Shown: one piece after another, positions 7,890 to 17,004 of the stretch
How the letters are laid out: the number at the start of each line of letters is the position of its first letter
How positions within the stretch are numbered: position 1 is the stretch's first letter
DNA from: Sulfobacillus thermosulfidooxidans DSM 9293
Lineage (GTDB): Bacteria > Bacillota > Sulfobacillia > Sulfobacillales > Sulfobacillaceae
DNA: 64,000 nt
Assembly: GCF_900176145.1 (NCBI RefSeq)
Contig: NZ_FWWY01000001.1
Coordinates: forward strand, 3,391,011 to 3,455,010
Direction: 5' to 3'
Program-made: the position numbers and the translations under genes
The notes under the pieces: generated by a model
Database searches by the model: none
What the model was told of the DNA's origin: nothing
What the model saw: only the letters and a program-made list of their open reading frames with translations

Positions 7890-8828
7890 GTGTTACTAAT
7901 TCAAGTGCCTGCGACCAGTGCCAATCTCGGCTCGGGGTTGGATAGTTTAGGCTTGGCGTTGTCACTCTATTTAAAATTAACCTATTGTTCGGCTCCAACG
8001 TTAACGATCGAACCCTTCGGCGAAGGTGCTGAGGTGTTGCCTCGCAATGAAGACAACCTGATATGGACAACAGCAAGCCGATTGTATTGGGAGATGACAG
8101 GGTCGATAATTCCCCCAGGACACATCACAGTGTCCAGCCAAATTCCCTTAAGCCGGGGTTTGGGTTCTAGTGCCGCAGCCGTCGTTGCGGGTTTATTATT
8201 GGCCAACGCATTATTGCCAGAACCGCTCAGCATGGATCGCCTTTTACACACAGCCACAGCCATCGAAGGCCATCCGGACAATGTAGCTGCCGCTCTCTTT
8301 GGGGGATTTGTCCTCGTCTACCGAGATCGTAACAGTGTGATTCGTGTCAACCGTTATACACCTCCCGCGCTCACCAGTCTTTTAGCTATTCCGGCGTATC
8401 CGGTTCCTACCAAAGATTCACGGGCGATTTTACCGCCCCAAGTCTCTCGTGACGATGCCATATTTAATGCGCAAAGGGTGGCACTATGGATTCATGCCGT
8501 CTCACAAAATGATTGGAGCGTGTTGCGAGATGCAGCTGATGACCGTCTGCACCAACCTTATCGCACAGTCTTAGTGGAGGGACTCGATGAATTAATTCGG
8601 GCGAGTTATGACGCGGGAGCCTTTGCCGCTACACTCTCCGGCTCGGGACCAACCGTTATGGCTTTGACGGATTCAGAACATGCACCAGCTATCGAAAAGG
8701 CCTGGAAAGATTTAGCGTCACACCATCATTGGCCGTTGACGATTCGTTATGCACAACCGATTGCCGAGGGTGCTCAAGTTCAGTGGATCGATAATATTAA
8801 AAACGAAGCTGCTGTAGCCGACGAGTGA
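7890..8828 (+). CDS. thrB: Homoserine kinase (GHMP family)
   Basis: ATP-dependent phosphorylation of L-homoserine, supplying ThrC. The 312-residue protein shows the GHMP-kinase signatures: N-terminal PATSANLGSGLDSLGLAL, the phosphate loop PLSRGLGSSAAAVVAGLLLAN near residue 90, and C-terminal LSGSGPTVMAL near 250. Translation starts at a GTG (7890) preceded by GGTGAG. Its last 32 bases overlap the convergent glycosyltransferase gene. The usual homoserine dehydrogenase gene of a hom-thrC-thrB cluster is absent here. Confidence 0.93.
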   Translation: MLLIQVPATSANLGSGLDSLGLALSLYLKLTYCSAPTLTIEPFGEGAEVLPRNEDNLIWTTASRLYWEMTGSIIPPGHITVSSQIPLSRGLGSSAAAVVAGLLLANALLPEPLSMDRLLHTATAIEGHPDNVAAALFGGFVLVYRDRNSVIRVNRYTPPALTSLLAIPAYPVPTKDSRAILPPQVSRDDAIFNAQRVALWIHAVSQNDWSVLRDAADDRLHQPYRTVLVEGLDELIRASYDAGAFAATLSGSGPTVMALTDSEHAPAIEKAWKDLASHHHWPLTIRYAQPIAEGAQVQWIDNIKNEAAVADE

Positions 8829-9816
8829 CGGGAAAACCATTTAGCTCAACCGCCTCAAATCCCCTATTCGCCCGCAGCCCGTATGTCGTCGGATCTTGTA
8901 AAAGTGTTAGTTGCTGAAGCCATTCCCGAGATGTCGTCGCGACAGCAACAACGGGTTGTACCGTGGACGGCAGTGCTTTCCATGCCAATGGTCCTGTAAT
9001 CACTGGGCGCCCATAACCTAGCGCTTCAAGAATTTTATTTTGGGTTCCCGTTCCCAGTTCCACAGGACTGATGCAGATTCCTGCTTGGATATAAAGCGCG
9101 CGCAAATCATTGACGAAGCCGTGAGCCATCACACCGCGCGCGTGAATTCGCTCTGTTCCGGGTCCGGCCACGTGTAAAATATATCCTTCATCCACCAATG
9201 TCGGCCATATATGTGCCAAAAAGTGCTGTAAGCCAAGTCGATTCGGTAAATACGCCATATTGGCTACGAACAATAACTCCCGCGCATTGCCGGGCGCCAA
9301 TAAAATTTTCTCTCTTACCGCGTTGGGAACCAAAACCGCTGAAAGCCCGTGATGGCTCAACCATTGCTGATCTTGCCAGCCGCTTACCCACGCTTCCGAA
9401 TATTGGCCCGACCAAAAAATCTCTAGTTCATCCACTCCCCAAAGCATGATTTGCCGCAATATCCCGGTGTGAAACGTTTTCAACCGGGTTCGAAATAATC
9501 CCAGACTGTCAGTCAGGTCTAATATATGGATAGGAGCACGACATTTTAAGGCATACGGAGCCATTCGCAGTTGAAACGCAATGACAAGGTCATAAGGCCG
9601 TTGGGGACAGTCTTCAGAATAAACATGACGAGCCATATACAAGGATTTAAATTTGACTAATCTAGCGAGCCGCGTAAAAGGTTGGCCAACCACTCGGGGC
9701 TGCCATAATTCCGTAGGACCAAGAGCCTCAGCTCCCCGTACAATATTTTCTAACCGCAAACGTTCGCCTTGGGGGGAACCGTGGAGGTCAACGGCAGACA
9801 CAATTAAAGTTTTCAC
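8797..9816 (-). CDS. Glycosyltransferase, GT-B fold (GT4-like)
   Basis: A 339-residue putative sugar transferase. The C-terminal half has the donor-binding features of family 4: ELLFVANMAYLPNRLGLQHFL starts the second Rossmann domain, and ELGTGTQNKILEALGYGRPVI near 265 carries the E-x7-E-like region. The N-terminal acceptor domain is generic. The GTG start overlaps the stop of the upstream glycosyltransferase by four bases, so they are translationally coupled. It converges on thrB with a 32-base overlap. Sugar donor and acceptor are unknown; surface polysaccharide synthesis is inferred from neighbours. Confidence 0.75.
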   Translation of the reverse strand: MKTLIVSAVDLHGSPQGERLRLENIVRGAEALGPTELWQPRVVGQPFTRLARLVKFKSLYMARHVYSEDCPQRPYDLVIAFQLRMAPYALKCRAPIHILDLTDSLGLFRTRLKTFHTGILRQIMLWGVDELEIFWSGQYSEAWVSGWQDQQWLSHHGLSAVLVPNAVREKILLAPGNARELLFVANMAYLPNRLGLQHFLAHIWPTLVDEGYILHVAGPGTERIHARGVMAHGFVNDLRALYIQAGICISPVELGTGTQNKILEALGYGRPVITGPLAWKALPSTVQPVVAVATTSREWLQQLTLLQDPTTYGLRANRGFEAVELNGFPVTRRLQQLRF

Positions 9817-10871
9817 GATTCCACCACCGATATTAACATCCCCAACGTTTTTTCAAGTTGGGTGTTAAGATTGTACTCATTCTTAACAAGATGATAAGAC
9901 GCTTCTGCAATTTGATCATAATGGTCAAAAGCATAATGAATGCTCTCAATCAAAGCCTCGACATTCCCGACCGGACAAAGCAGTTGAACATCAATTGCCC
10001 CAAGAACTTCAGTTAAAGCACCCACAGGTGTCGCAACTACCGGGATTCCTGCCGCCATAGCGTCCAAAACGGTATACGGCAGACCTTCTTTATACGACGG
10101 CTGTACGACTACATCGATTTCATTGAAAAATTCATCAAGATTCTCCATCCACCCGACCCATTTCAAATTGGGTAATCGTTCGGAAGCGTGGATAATTTGG
10201 GCTCGAAAAGGACCATCCCCTGCAATAATCCATTGCCAGGACATTGTCTGTTCAGCCGCTTTCAGTACAACATCGAGACCCTTCTCTCGAGAAAATCGAC
10301 CTATAAACCCAATGCGCCGCTGATGCCCTAACTGTTTTGGGAACAAGGCCCGAACTGGAACCCCGTTGGGAATTTTTTTGACGATAGCCTGGGTTTTAAC
10401 TGACCGCATAAACTCATAATCCATATTGCTTAAGGTAATAATTCCGCGGCTCCGTTTTGCGGCCCATGTTTCTAAAAGTTGATAAAACTTTCGGCTTCGC
10501 CACGATCGCGTGCTATCAAAAAACACTAGTCCATGGGATGTATAGACCACAGGAATTTTGAGAATGATGCCAACCAAGCGCGATAAAATCCCTGCCTTGG
10601 AACTATGGGCATGGATCACATCCGGCCGCAATTGCCTCACAATCTTTAATAAAGCGGTAAATGCCGCCATATCCTGCCATGAGATATCCCGCTGCAAATA
10701 GCGAAGATAATAAACAGGCGCGACTTTTTCGACAGCCTGACTTAACCAATGCCCACCGCCGTGGACAACGGCGACCTGATGTCTTTGACTCGCCAAATAT
10801 TGTACAAGTTCGGAAACGTGACGCTGAGCTCCGCCCGGCTCTCCTCCCGTAATTACCTCAACGATACGCAC
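9813..10871 (-). CDS. Glycosyltransferase family 4
   Basis: A 352-residue retaining GT-B enzyme. The N-terminus IVEVITGGEPGGAQRHVSEL is the typical GGAER-like acceptor loop. DVIHAHSSKAGILSRL near 85 and GFIGRFSREKGLDVVLKA near 190 mark the domain boundary, and the donor site QPSYKEGLPYTVLDAMAAG near 270 has the E-x7-E-type glutamates. The GTG at 10871 is chosen because AGGAGG lies six bases upstream; the frame extends 11 codons further without a ribosome site. It resembles WbnK/EpsF-type enzymes that extend lipid-linked glycans. Cotranscribed with the next glycosyltransferase. Confidence 0.82.
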   Translation of the reverse strand: MRIVEVITGGEPGGAQRHVSELVQYLASQRHQVAVVHGGGHWLSQAVEKVAPVYYLRYLQRDISWQDMAAFTALLKIVRQLRPDVIHAHSSKAGILSRLVGIILKIPVVYTSHGLVFFDSTRSWRSRKFYQLLETWAAKRSRGIITLSNMDYEFMRSVKTQAIVKKIPNGVPVRALFPKQLGHQRRIGFIGRFSREKGLDVVLKAAEQTMSWQWIIAGDGPFRAQIIHASERLPNLKWVGWMENLDEFFNEIDVVVQPSYKEGLPYTVLDAMAAGIPVVATPVGALTEVLGAIDVQLLCPVGNVEALIESIHYAFDHYDQIAEASYHLVKNEYNLNTQLEKTLGMLISVVES

Positions 10872-11092
10872 CGAGCGCCTCCTGCCCATCAAAACTACCG
10901 TCAATTGTAACGGACACTAGGAAAATTCGCCACACCCGCTCGCAGTTAATGATGTCAACGAATTTAGTCATGTTCCCAAATATTTTCATAAAATATCACA
11001 AAATCATAGGATAAACCTCTTGGAATGTCAGATCCATTCGTGGTATTCTAAGAATGATTTGATTCTGATGTAATTTTATTCGAATGATTGCA

Positions 11093-11121
11093 TTGACAGC
11101 TTGTTTTCGATATATTTTAAG
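11093..11121 (+). promoter_or_regulatory. Candidate gltB promoter with long leader
   Basis: A perfect -35 TTGACA (11093-11098), a 17-base spacer and TTTAAG (11116-11121). The start would be near 11128, leaving a leader of about 170 bases before the gltB ATG. In the leader I see short repeats of TGCAT around 11220-11250 but no known riboswitch core. The whole gap 10872-11296 is AT-rich and holds no gene. Confidence 0.4.
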
Positions 11122-11296
11122 GTAAGAAGATTTGAGCAACCGCCGTTTTATTGCCCACAAACACCGAGTGAAATGACCAATGCGTTTAAATACGTAATTT
11201 TAGGGCTACTTATTGCTATTTAATGCATTTTCATACAATGCAATGCATGATTATGAATTGTTTCACTATCACGTTCCAGAAAGAAGGGTCTCCTTG

Positions 11297-14200
11297 ATGA
11301 TTTCGCGTTCTTTTTCATTACTTAAACATATTGGCATCGAACATGATGCTTGTGCGATTTATGCGGCGATTGCCAAAGAACCGGTAACGCTACAACAAAC
11401 CGAACGGTTGTGGCGTGTCGGCATTGACTCGTTACGCCAAATGGATCATCGGGCGGGATGGATCGACGGCCGGAGTGATGGAACAGGATTATTAGTCGAC
11501 ATTCCTCGAGAACTCTGGCAGCAACGCCTCAAAGAGCACGGAGTGTCTGCATACTCCGCCTATGATCCGAGGTTCTGGATTTTACAGTTGGTTATTCCCA
11601 TTTCCGCGCGGCGGGAGTCTCTCCAAACACTGAACCAATTGCTCCCGACCCTAAATTTTCGCCGTCTGGTCTCTCATATAGATCTGACCGATAGCGTCCA
11701 AGTCCTCGACTCTCATGCCTTGTGGTATGAAGGTAATCTGCATGAGACAGAAAACATCTTTGCAGCACTTGAGGCTTTGGAGGCGCGATTTAGCGGACTT
11801 ATCGCGTCGTTTAGCAATTCCCATATCGTTTTAAAAGTAACAGAAGGCCCTGATGCTCTGGAACCTCTTCTTGCTGAACAACTTGGCACGCATTTTCAAC
11901 CACGGGCGGTCATTGGTCACAATCGGTTTTCCACCAATACCGCGACGGATCTTTCACGGGTGCAGCCATTTTTAGGGTTGGCTCATAACGGTGAAATTGA
12001 CACGATTGACCGTTTGCAACATGAAATGGCAGCCCATGGGATTAAACCAATCCCGCAAGGAAGCGATTCCCAGAATCTCGATCGTCTCTTATCGGCGTTG
12101 GTGTTACGTGATAAACTCGGTCACGCTGAAGCTGTTCGTGTTGCCATTAGCCCTTCACCAGCGGTCATCGAACAATTATCTCCCTCACTGCAAGCGTTAT
12201 GGCGACAAATTCGCGCGATATGGGGACCCTATGCTCAAGGTCCAGCCGCCATCGTTCACCGTTTAGGTAACAGTATTGTGGCTGCCGTAGACGCGATGGG
12301 ACTCCGACCGTTGTGGGTCTTAGAAACGCAAGAATATTTCATTTTGTCATCTGAGCCCGGCATTACCTCGCCGGATAGTTGGATTAAGGAACCGCGTGTC
12401 CTGGGGCCAGGGCAAATGATTGCGTTTGAATGGACCGAAAATGGACCCGTGAATGTTGTTGAAGATGACACCGTAATGGCTCGCTTAGCGAATAAATTAA
12501 TGGGCGAACCCCCTCAAAAGTGGGAAGCCTCACATCGTGGCCACGCTGTCCACTCCTATCCAACCGGAGTGTACCGCGCCAACGGTTGGACCAAAGATGA
12601 CGAACAGCTTATTAAGACTTTCGCTGAAGGACACCGGGAACCAATTGGGTCATTGGGATTCGATGGCCCACTCGCCCCATTTTCTGAAAGCCCCGTCAAC
12701 ATCAGTGATTATCTACAAGAAACTGTGGCGGTGGTCACCAATCCCGCCTTAGATCGCGAACGGGAAGCCGAACATTTTTCCTTGACCACGCTACTGGGTG
12801 CCAGACCACAATGGCAAAATATAAAACCTGTTGTCCCCCAGCCTGTCTTACTCGAATCACCGTGGCTCAATGATGAGGACATGGAACGCTTAACCGAATA
12901 TTTTGGTTCACACGTTAGCGTATTGAATCTGTCCATGATGCCTTATCAAGAAGAACTCGAAGCGGTGAATCAATTAGCCCATGAAGCCGTTGCCGTTGTC
13001 GAAACCGGCACGTCAGTTCTCATTTTGGATGACCGTGCGAGTATTGGAGAAAATTCAGTGGGACTTGACCCTACGCTCGCGGTGGGAGCTATTGATGCAG
13101 CGTTAATTCAGCATGGGCTACGCAGACAATGTAGCATTATTGTCTGCTCTGGGATGATCCGTAATCTCCATGATAGTGCAGTCTTGCTGGGCCTAGGGGC
13201 TAATGCTTTAAATCCCTACCTCATTTGGGACCTTTCCGCGGATCAATATGAAGCGGTTAAAACCGTAATGAACCACGGCCTTGAAAAAATTATTTCTACC
13301 ATGGGAATTCATGAATTACAAGGTTATGGCCGAGTGTTTTCGGCGATTGGTTTACCGGAGCCCATCGCCGAACTTCTGCAAATTAAAACCTTTGCGCCCG
13401 CTCCGTATGAATCATGGCTAGAACACCGTAACCAGCAATTGGCGGCCCGGTTGTCCTACCGGAACGAAGCCACACGTTTGTTACCTATTCCCCGGGCGAC
13501 CAATCACGTATTCAAAGCGGTAAAGAAACTCGCTAATCGTTCGATGACAGCTCGGGAATATGAAGACCAGCTTCGCCATGTGGAAACCAAATATCCTATC
13601 GCACTGCGCCAAACTCTCACTTTTGATGCATCCCATTCCCTCAACGAGGATACACCGGTCTCATTAGAGGTAGGGGATCATTCGTTACCGTTTGTCATTT
13701 CTTCCATGTCGTTCGGATCCCAAGGGGAAACGGCATTTCGTGCCTATGCAGAAGCCGGTAAACGCCTGAACATGCTGTCAATGAATGGTGAAGGCGGAGA
13801 AATCCCGGACATGATTGGTCGGTACTATTACTGGCGTGGTCACCAAATTGCCTCAGGTCGTTTTGGCGTCAACACGAATTTGCTTAATGGCGCCCGCTAT
13901 GCGGAAATCAAAATCGGCCAAGGGGCCAAGCCGGGTGAAGGTGGACATCTACCCGGAAAAAAGGTGTCAGTTAAGGTGGCTCATGCTCGAAACGCGGTTC
14001 CGGGCGTTGATCTCATTTCGCCCAGCAACAATCACGACTTGTATTCCATTGAAGACCTGAAAGAATTAATCGACGAGCTCAAAGAGGCAAATCCCGAATT
14101 ACTCGTTTCGGTGAAAGTTCCTGTCGTTCCTAACATCGGAACAATTGCCGTGGGAATTGTTAAAGCTGGCGCCGATGTCATTAGCTTATCAGGTTTCGAA

Positions 14201-15583
14201 GGGGGAACAGGTGCAGCACGAGTTCATGCTTTACGGCACGTTGGCTTACCAGCAGACATTGGAGTACCGCTTACGCATGCCGCATTGACTCTCGCAGGTT
14301 TGCGAGATCGAGTCGAAATTTGGGCGGATGGAGGATTGCGTAGTGCCGCCGATGTTGTCCGAATGATATTGTTAGGAGCCAATCGAGTCGGTTTTGGTAC
14401 CCTAAGTATGATGGCTTTAGGGTGTACAATTTGTCGGGGTTGCCAACTCGACACGTGCCATGTTGGCATTACCACGCAAATTGAGTCCCTTGAAGAGGCT
14501 CAGGAAAAAGGACTTAAACGATTTATCCCCCAGGATTTTGAATCGGCAGTGGAAGGCTTAGTCAACGTATTTAATGGTCTGGCCGAGGGTGTTCGAATGC
14601 ATTTAAGGACGCTTGGCTTTACCTCTATTCAGCAAGCTGTCGGGCAAATGCACCTGTTACGACAAACAAGCTGGCAAGACCTCGTCGGCTATGAAACATT
14701 CTTAAATGAGCTGAATGACTTAATTCAACAAGATGAATTAGTCGCAGAAGGAAACCAAGCTGTAGGAATCGTCGCTAAGAGTGACCTTCGTCGTAGCTCG
14801 ATGCGCCTTCGTAATAGTCGGTCCATTGGAACCAATGTATCTGGCCAACGGATTCGTTACAAAGATATTAAGACTCCGATTTTAAACCCTGTTGAACGGG
14901 TCGCAGGTCAAGGATTTGGCGCCTTTCTTAGCCAGGGCGTGCACCTCATTGCTCATGGTGGTGCCCAAGATGGCGTAGGTAAAGGGGCATCAGGAGGACT
15001 TATTGCTGTAGTCAAGGCCCCCAATGCCCAAGGACGCTATTACGGCGGTCATGTCGGAAAAAGTATGGCCTATGGAGCGCAAGCAGGCATATTTATTGTG
15101 CAAGGTGGAGCCGATGCCCGGGCTGGTATCCGTTTAGCGGGCGCTGATGTTGTAATTCTCGGGGATGGTATTCCGACACCCAAAGCAGCCGCTAATTCAT
15201 GGGAAAGTGCAGTGATCAAAGGTTTTGGGTTTGAATACATGACTCGCGGACGCGGTCTTATCCTAGGAGATCCCGGTCCATGGCTAGCGTCGGGAATGAC
15301 TGGCGGGGTCATTTACCTCCTGCACCAACCAGAGGAAGGGTTAACGCGCTCCTATTTGGAAAGCCGGCTCGCACGTTCGGCCAAAGTTGCAATTGTTCCG
15401 ATTAATGATCACGATGTCCGGGACATTAATGAGCTATTAGAACCGGCTTTGCGTGTCTTGATAACCACCAATCAACACCAGCTGGTTGCACGACTTCGAG
15501 ACATTTTAGCCCAGTCGCTGAACCGGTTCTTGAAAATCGTTCCCGCTTCTGAACAAATGGATCCGAGCATTTCAACCGAGTGA
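11297..15583 (+). CDS. gltB: Glutamate synthase, large (alpha) subunit
   Basis: GltB makes two glutamates from glutamine and 2-oxoglutarate. About 1,428 residues, slightly under the usual 1,500. Order of parts: a short propeptide ending before the cysteine of IEHDACAIYAA, which becomes the Ntn glutaminase nucleophile; the amidotransferase domain to about 400; a central domain; the FMN synthase domain with SMSFGSQGETAFRAYAEAGK and MNGEGGE near 830 and GFEGGTGAARVHAL near 985; the 3Fe-4S cysteines in CTICRGCQLDTC near 1055; and the C-terminal beta-helix with GASGGLIAVVK. The ATG at 11297 follows GAAGGG by eight bases. No gltD lies beside it, so the electron donor is elsewhere or ferredoxin is used. 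Confidence 0.92.
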   Translation: MISRSFSLLKHIGIEHDACAIYAAIAKEPVTLQQTERLWRVGIDSLRQMDHRAGWIDGRSDGTGLLVDIPRELWQQRLKEHGVSAYSAYDPRFWILQLVIPISARRESLQTLNQLLPTLNFRRLVSHIDLTDSVQVLDSHALWYEGNLHETENIFAALEALEARFSGLIASFSNSHIVLKVTEGPDALEPLLAEQLGTHFQPRAVIGHNRFSTNTATDLSRVQPFLGLAHNGEIDTIDRLQHEMAAHGIKPIPQGSDSQNLDRLLSALVLRDKLGHAEAVRVAISPSPAVIEQLSPSLQALWRQIRAIWGPYAQGPAAIVHRLGNSIVAAVDAMGLRPLWVLETQEYFILSSEPGITSPDSWIKEPRVLGPGQMIAFEWTENGPVNVVEDDTVMARLANKLMGEPPQKWEASHRGHAVHSYPTGVYRANGWTKDDEQLIKTFAEGHREPIGSLGFDGPLAPFSESPVNISDYLQETVAVVTNPALDREREAEHFSLTTLLGARPQWQNIKPVVPQPVLLESPWLNDEDMERLTEYFGSHVSVLNLSMMPYQEELEAVNQLAHEAVAVVETGTSVLILDDRASIGENSVGLDPTLAVGAIDAALIQHGLRRQCSIIVCSGMIRNLHDSAVLLGLGANALNPYLIWDLSADQYEAVKTVMNHGLEKIISTMGIHELQGYGRVFSAIGLPEPIAELLQIKTFAPAPYESWLEHRNQQLAARLSYRNEATRLLPIPRATNHVFKAVKKLANRSMTAREYEDQLRHVETKYPIALRQTLTFDASHSLNEDTPVSLEVGDHSLPFVISSMSFGSQGETAFRAYAEAGKRLNMLSMNGEGGEIPDMIGRYYYWRGHQIASGRFGVNTNLLNGARYAEIKIGQGAKPGEGGHLPGKKVSVKVAHARNAVPGVDLISPSNNHDLYSIEDLKELIDELKEANPELLVSVKVPVVPNIGTIAVGIVKAGADVISLSGFEGGTGAARVHALRHVGLPADIGVPLTHAALTLAGLRDRVEIWADGGLRSAADVVRMILLGANRVGFGTLSMMALGCTICRGCQLDTCHVGITTQIESLEEAQEKGLKRFIPQDFESAVEGLVNVFNGLAEGVRMHLRTLGFTSIQQAVGQMHLLRQTSWQDLVGYETFLNELNDLIQQDELVAEGNQAVGIVAKSDLRRSSMRLRNSRSIGTNVSGQRIRYKDIKTPILNPVERVAGQGFGAFLSQGVHLIAHGGAQDGVGKGASGGLIAVVKAPNAQGRYYGGHVGKSMAYGAQAGIFIVQGGADARAGIRLAGADVVILGDGIPTPKAAANSWESAVIKGFGFEYMTRGRGLILGDPGPWLASGMTGGVIYLLHQPEEGLTRSYLESRLARSAKVAIVPINDHDVRDINELLEPALRVLITTNQHQLVARLRDILAQSLNRFLKIVPASEQMDPSISTE

Positions 15584-15595
15584 ACCGTCTTGTTC

Positions 15596-15636
15596 GAAAA
15601 AGCCCTAACCTTAATCGGTTGGGGTTTTTCGTTTTT
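15596..15636 (+). terminator. Intrinsic terminator of gltB
   Basis: GAAAAA-G-CCCTAACC and GGTTGGGG-TTTTTC pair across the six-base loop TTAATC with a single bulged G, followed by GTTTTT. It begins 12 bases after the gltB stop. Confidence 0.85.
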
Positions 15637-15733
15637 CCTATCCATCCCTTACCCAAATCGGCTATTATCCCTATTCCGGAGCGCAATTCGGATCACGCGA
15701 TCACTAAAGTCAGAATACTTTGTCCCTTTTCCC

Positions 15734-15762
15734 TTGTGTTTCTTATATCTTCGGTTTATAAT
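15734..15762 (+). promoter_or_regulatory. Sigma-A promoter of the SPL-like radical SAM gene
   Basis: TTGTGT (15734-15739), 17-base spacer, perfect TATAAT (15757-15762). Transcription should start near 15769, inside the LexA box, so bound repressor would block initiation. Confidence 0.65.
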
Positions 15763-15763
15763 A

Positions 15764-15777
15764 CGAACAAATGTTCT
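15764..15777. promoter_or_regulatory. LexA (DinR) SOS box
   Basis: CGAACAAATGTTCT contains the exact palindrome GAAC-N4-GTTC known as the LexA/DinR operator of Gram-positive bacteria (consensus CGAACATATGTTCG). It sits two bases downstream of the -10 hexamer and 18 bases before the gene start, an ideal repressor position. Confidence 0.65.
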
Positions 15778-15794
15778 CTTAAGGAGTGCGAGGC

Positions 15795-16772
15795 ATGGTA
15801 GAAATTTTTCATATCCCTTCTCACCAAGCACTAAATAAGACCCGTACAGAGTTTATGGGATTTGATTGGTCCGCAAATCCTTACCGCGGCTGTTCCCATG
15901 CCTGCCATTACTGCTATGCGCGAGATACCCATCGATATCTCAATTTGAGCATCGGTCCAGATTTTAGTAAAAAACTGTTCGTCAAAGACAACTTTCCTCT
16001 ACGGCTTCGGCAAAATTTACACCATCACCATGTTCCCCTTGATCATATTATTACCCTGGGAACAGCCACAGATCCCTACCAACCCATCGAGGCCAAATAT
16101 CGTATCACCCGTTCGATTTTAGAGGTGTTCCTTGACACAGGTCATGCTTTGACCATTACCACAAAATCACCACTCATTTTGCGTGACTTAGACTTGTTGC
16201 AAGTGTTAGCCCGCCGGGGCCAACTACAAGTGCACGTCAGTTTGATTTCCCTCAATTCTACGCAGTTGCGAATTTTAGAGCCGGGAGCGTCCAATCCCAT
16301 GAGACGGGTCGAAATGATGGCTAATTTAATCGAAGCGGGTGTGCCTACGGCTTGGTTCTTGGCTCCCATCCTTCCTGCCATTACCGATGATGACAATGAC
16401 TTAGTCTCCATCTTCGTGACAGCACAATCCATTAAGGTTCGATGGCTTATGGCCAGCATTGCACATTTTACCCCAACCACGTATGCGTATTTTTGCGAGG
16501 CACTGGCTCATAGTTCTTTAGCTTCTCGACTTCCCGCGTTTTCACGCGCCTACCAGCCATCCAATTACACCGTAAAAAGCACTTACCGCTCCCAGTTACG
16601 TCACAAGCTCCAGCAACTCCACCTCGAATATGGCATTGCAGCGAGTGCCGAAGGTCCGCACGGCTATCGAGCTATTTACCAAGACCAGTTTGCTTTTGGT
16701 CAGCATACCGTCCCGAATTCTGCACAAACCCTCTACAGTAAAACCCACATAGCCAACCATGTGCAGGGATAA
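15795..16772 (+). CDS. SPL-family radical SAM protein (Rv2578c-like)
   Basis: A 325-residue radical SAM enzyme of the spore-photoproduct-lyase-like branch. The 4Fe-4S cysteines are in CSHACHYCYAR (C-x3-C-x2-C) near residue 34, after the branch signature NPYRGCSHAC. Further conserved parts are ITLGTATDPYQPIEAKYRITR near 90 and TTKSPLILRDLDLL near 120. The ATG at 15795 follows TAAGGAG by eight bases; a GTG at 15786 lies inside that ribosome site. Its chemistry is not established for this subfamily. The upstream LexA box suggests a DNA-damage role, which is inference. Monocistronic between the gltB terminator and NDH-2. Confidence 0.85.
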   Translation: MVEIFHIPSHQALNKTRTEFMGFDWSANPYRGCSHACHYCYARDTHRYLNLSIGPDFSKKLFVKDNFPLRLRQNLHHHHVPLDHIITLGTATDPYQPIEAKYRITRSILEVFLDTGHALTITTKSPLILRDLDLLQVLARRGQLQVHVSLISLNSTQLRILEPGASNPMRRVEMMANLIEAGVPTAWFLAPILPAITDDDNDLVSIFVTAQSIKVRWLMASIAHFTPTTYAYFCEALAHSSLASRLPAFSRAYQPSNYTVKSTYRSQLRHKLQQLHLEYGIAASAEGPHGYRAIYQDQFAFGQHTVPNSAQTLYSKTHIANHVQG

Positions 16773-16926
16773 TCCGAAATCGTTATCGATACCAACGGCA
16801 CGGACAAAAAATGCGATGCATATTATGTCATCCAAACATTCGCCAGTGCAAATCCCAAGGGGCGTTCAAAACGGGATGTAAATGCCCAATAACGCTTAAC
16901 ATGCATTCCTTCAGCTATCGACCTAA

Positions 16927-16955
16927 TTGATTCGGCATACATCTTGTGGCATGAT
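16927..16955 (+). promoter_or_regulatory. Candidate NDH-2 promoter
   Basis: TTGATT (16927-16932), 17-base spacer, CATGAT (16950-16955). Both hexamers match four of six consensus bases. It sits about 50 bases before the GTG start. Confidence 0.35.
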
Positions 16956-17004
16956 AAATAAATATGGAAGTCGGCAAAACGCCCGATGCAGGAGGCAAAA
17001 GGTC

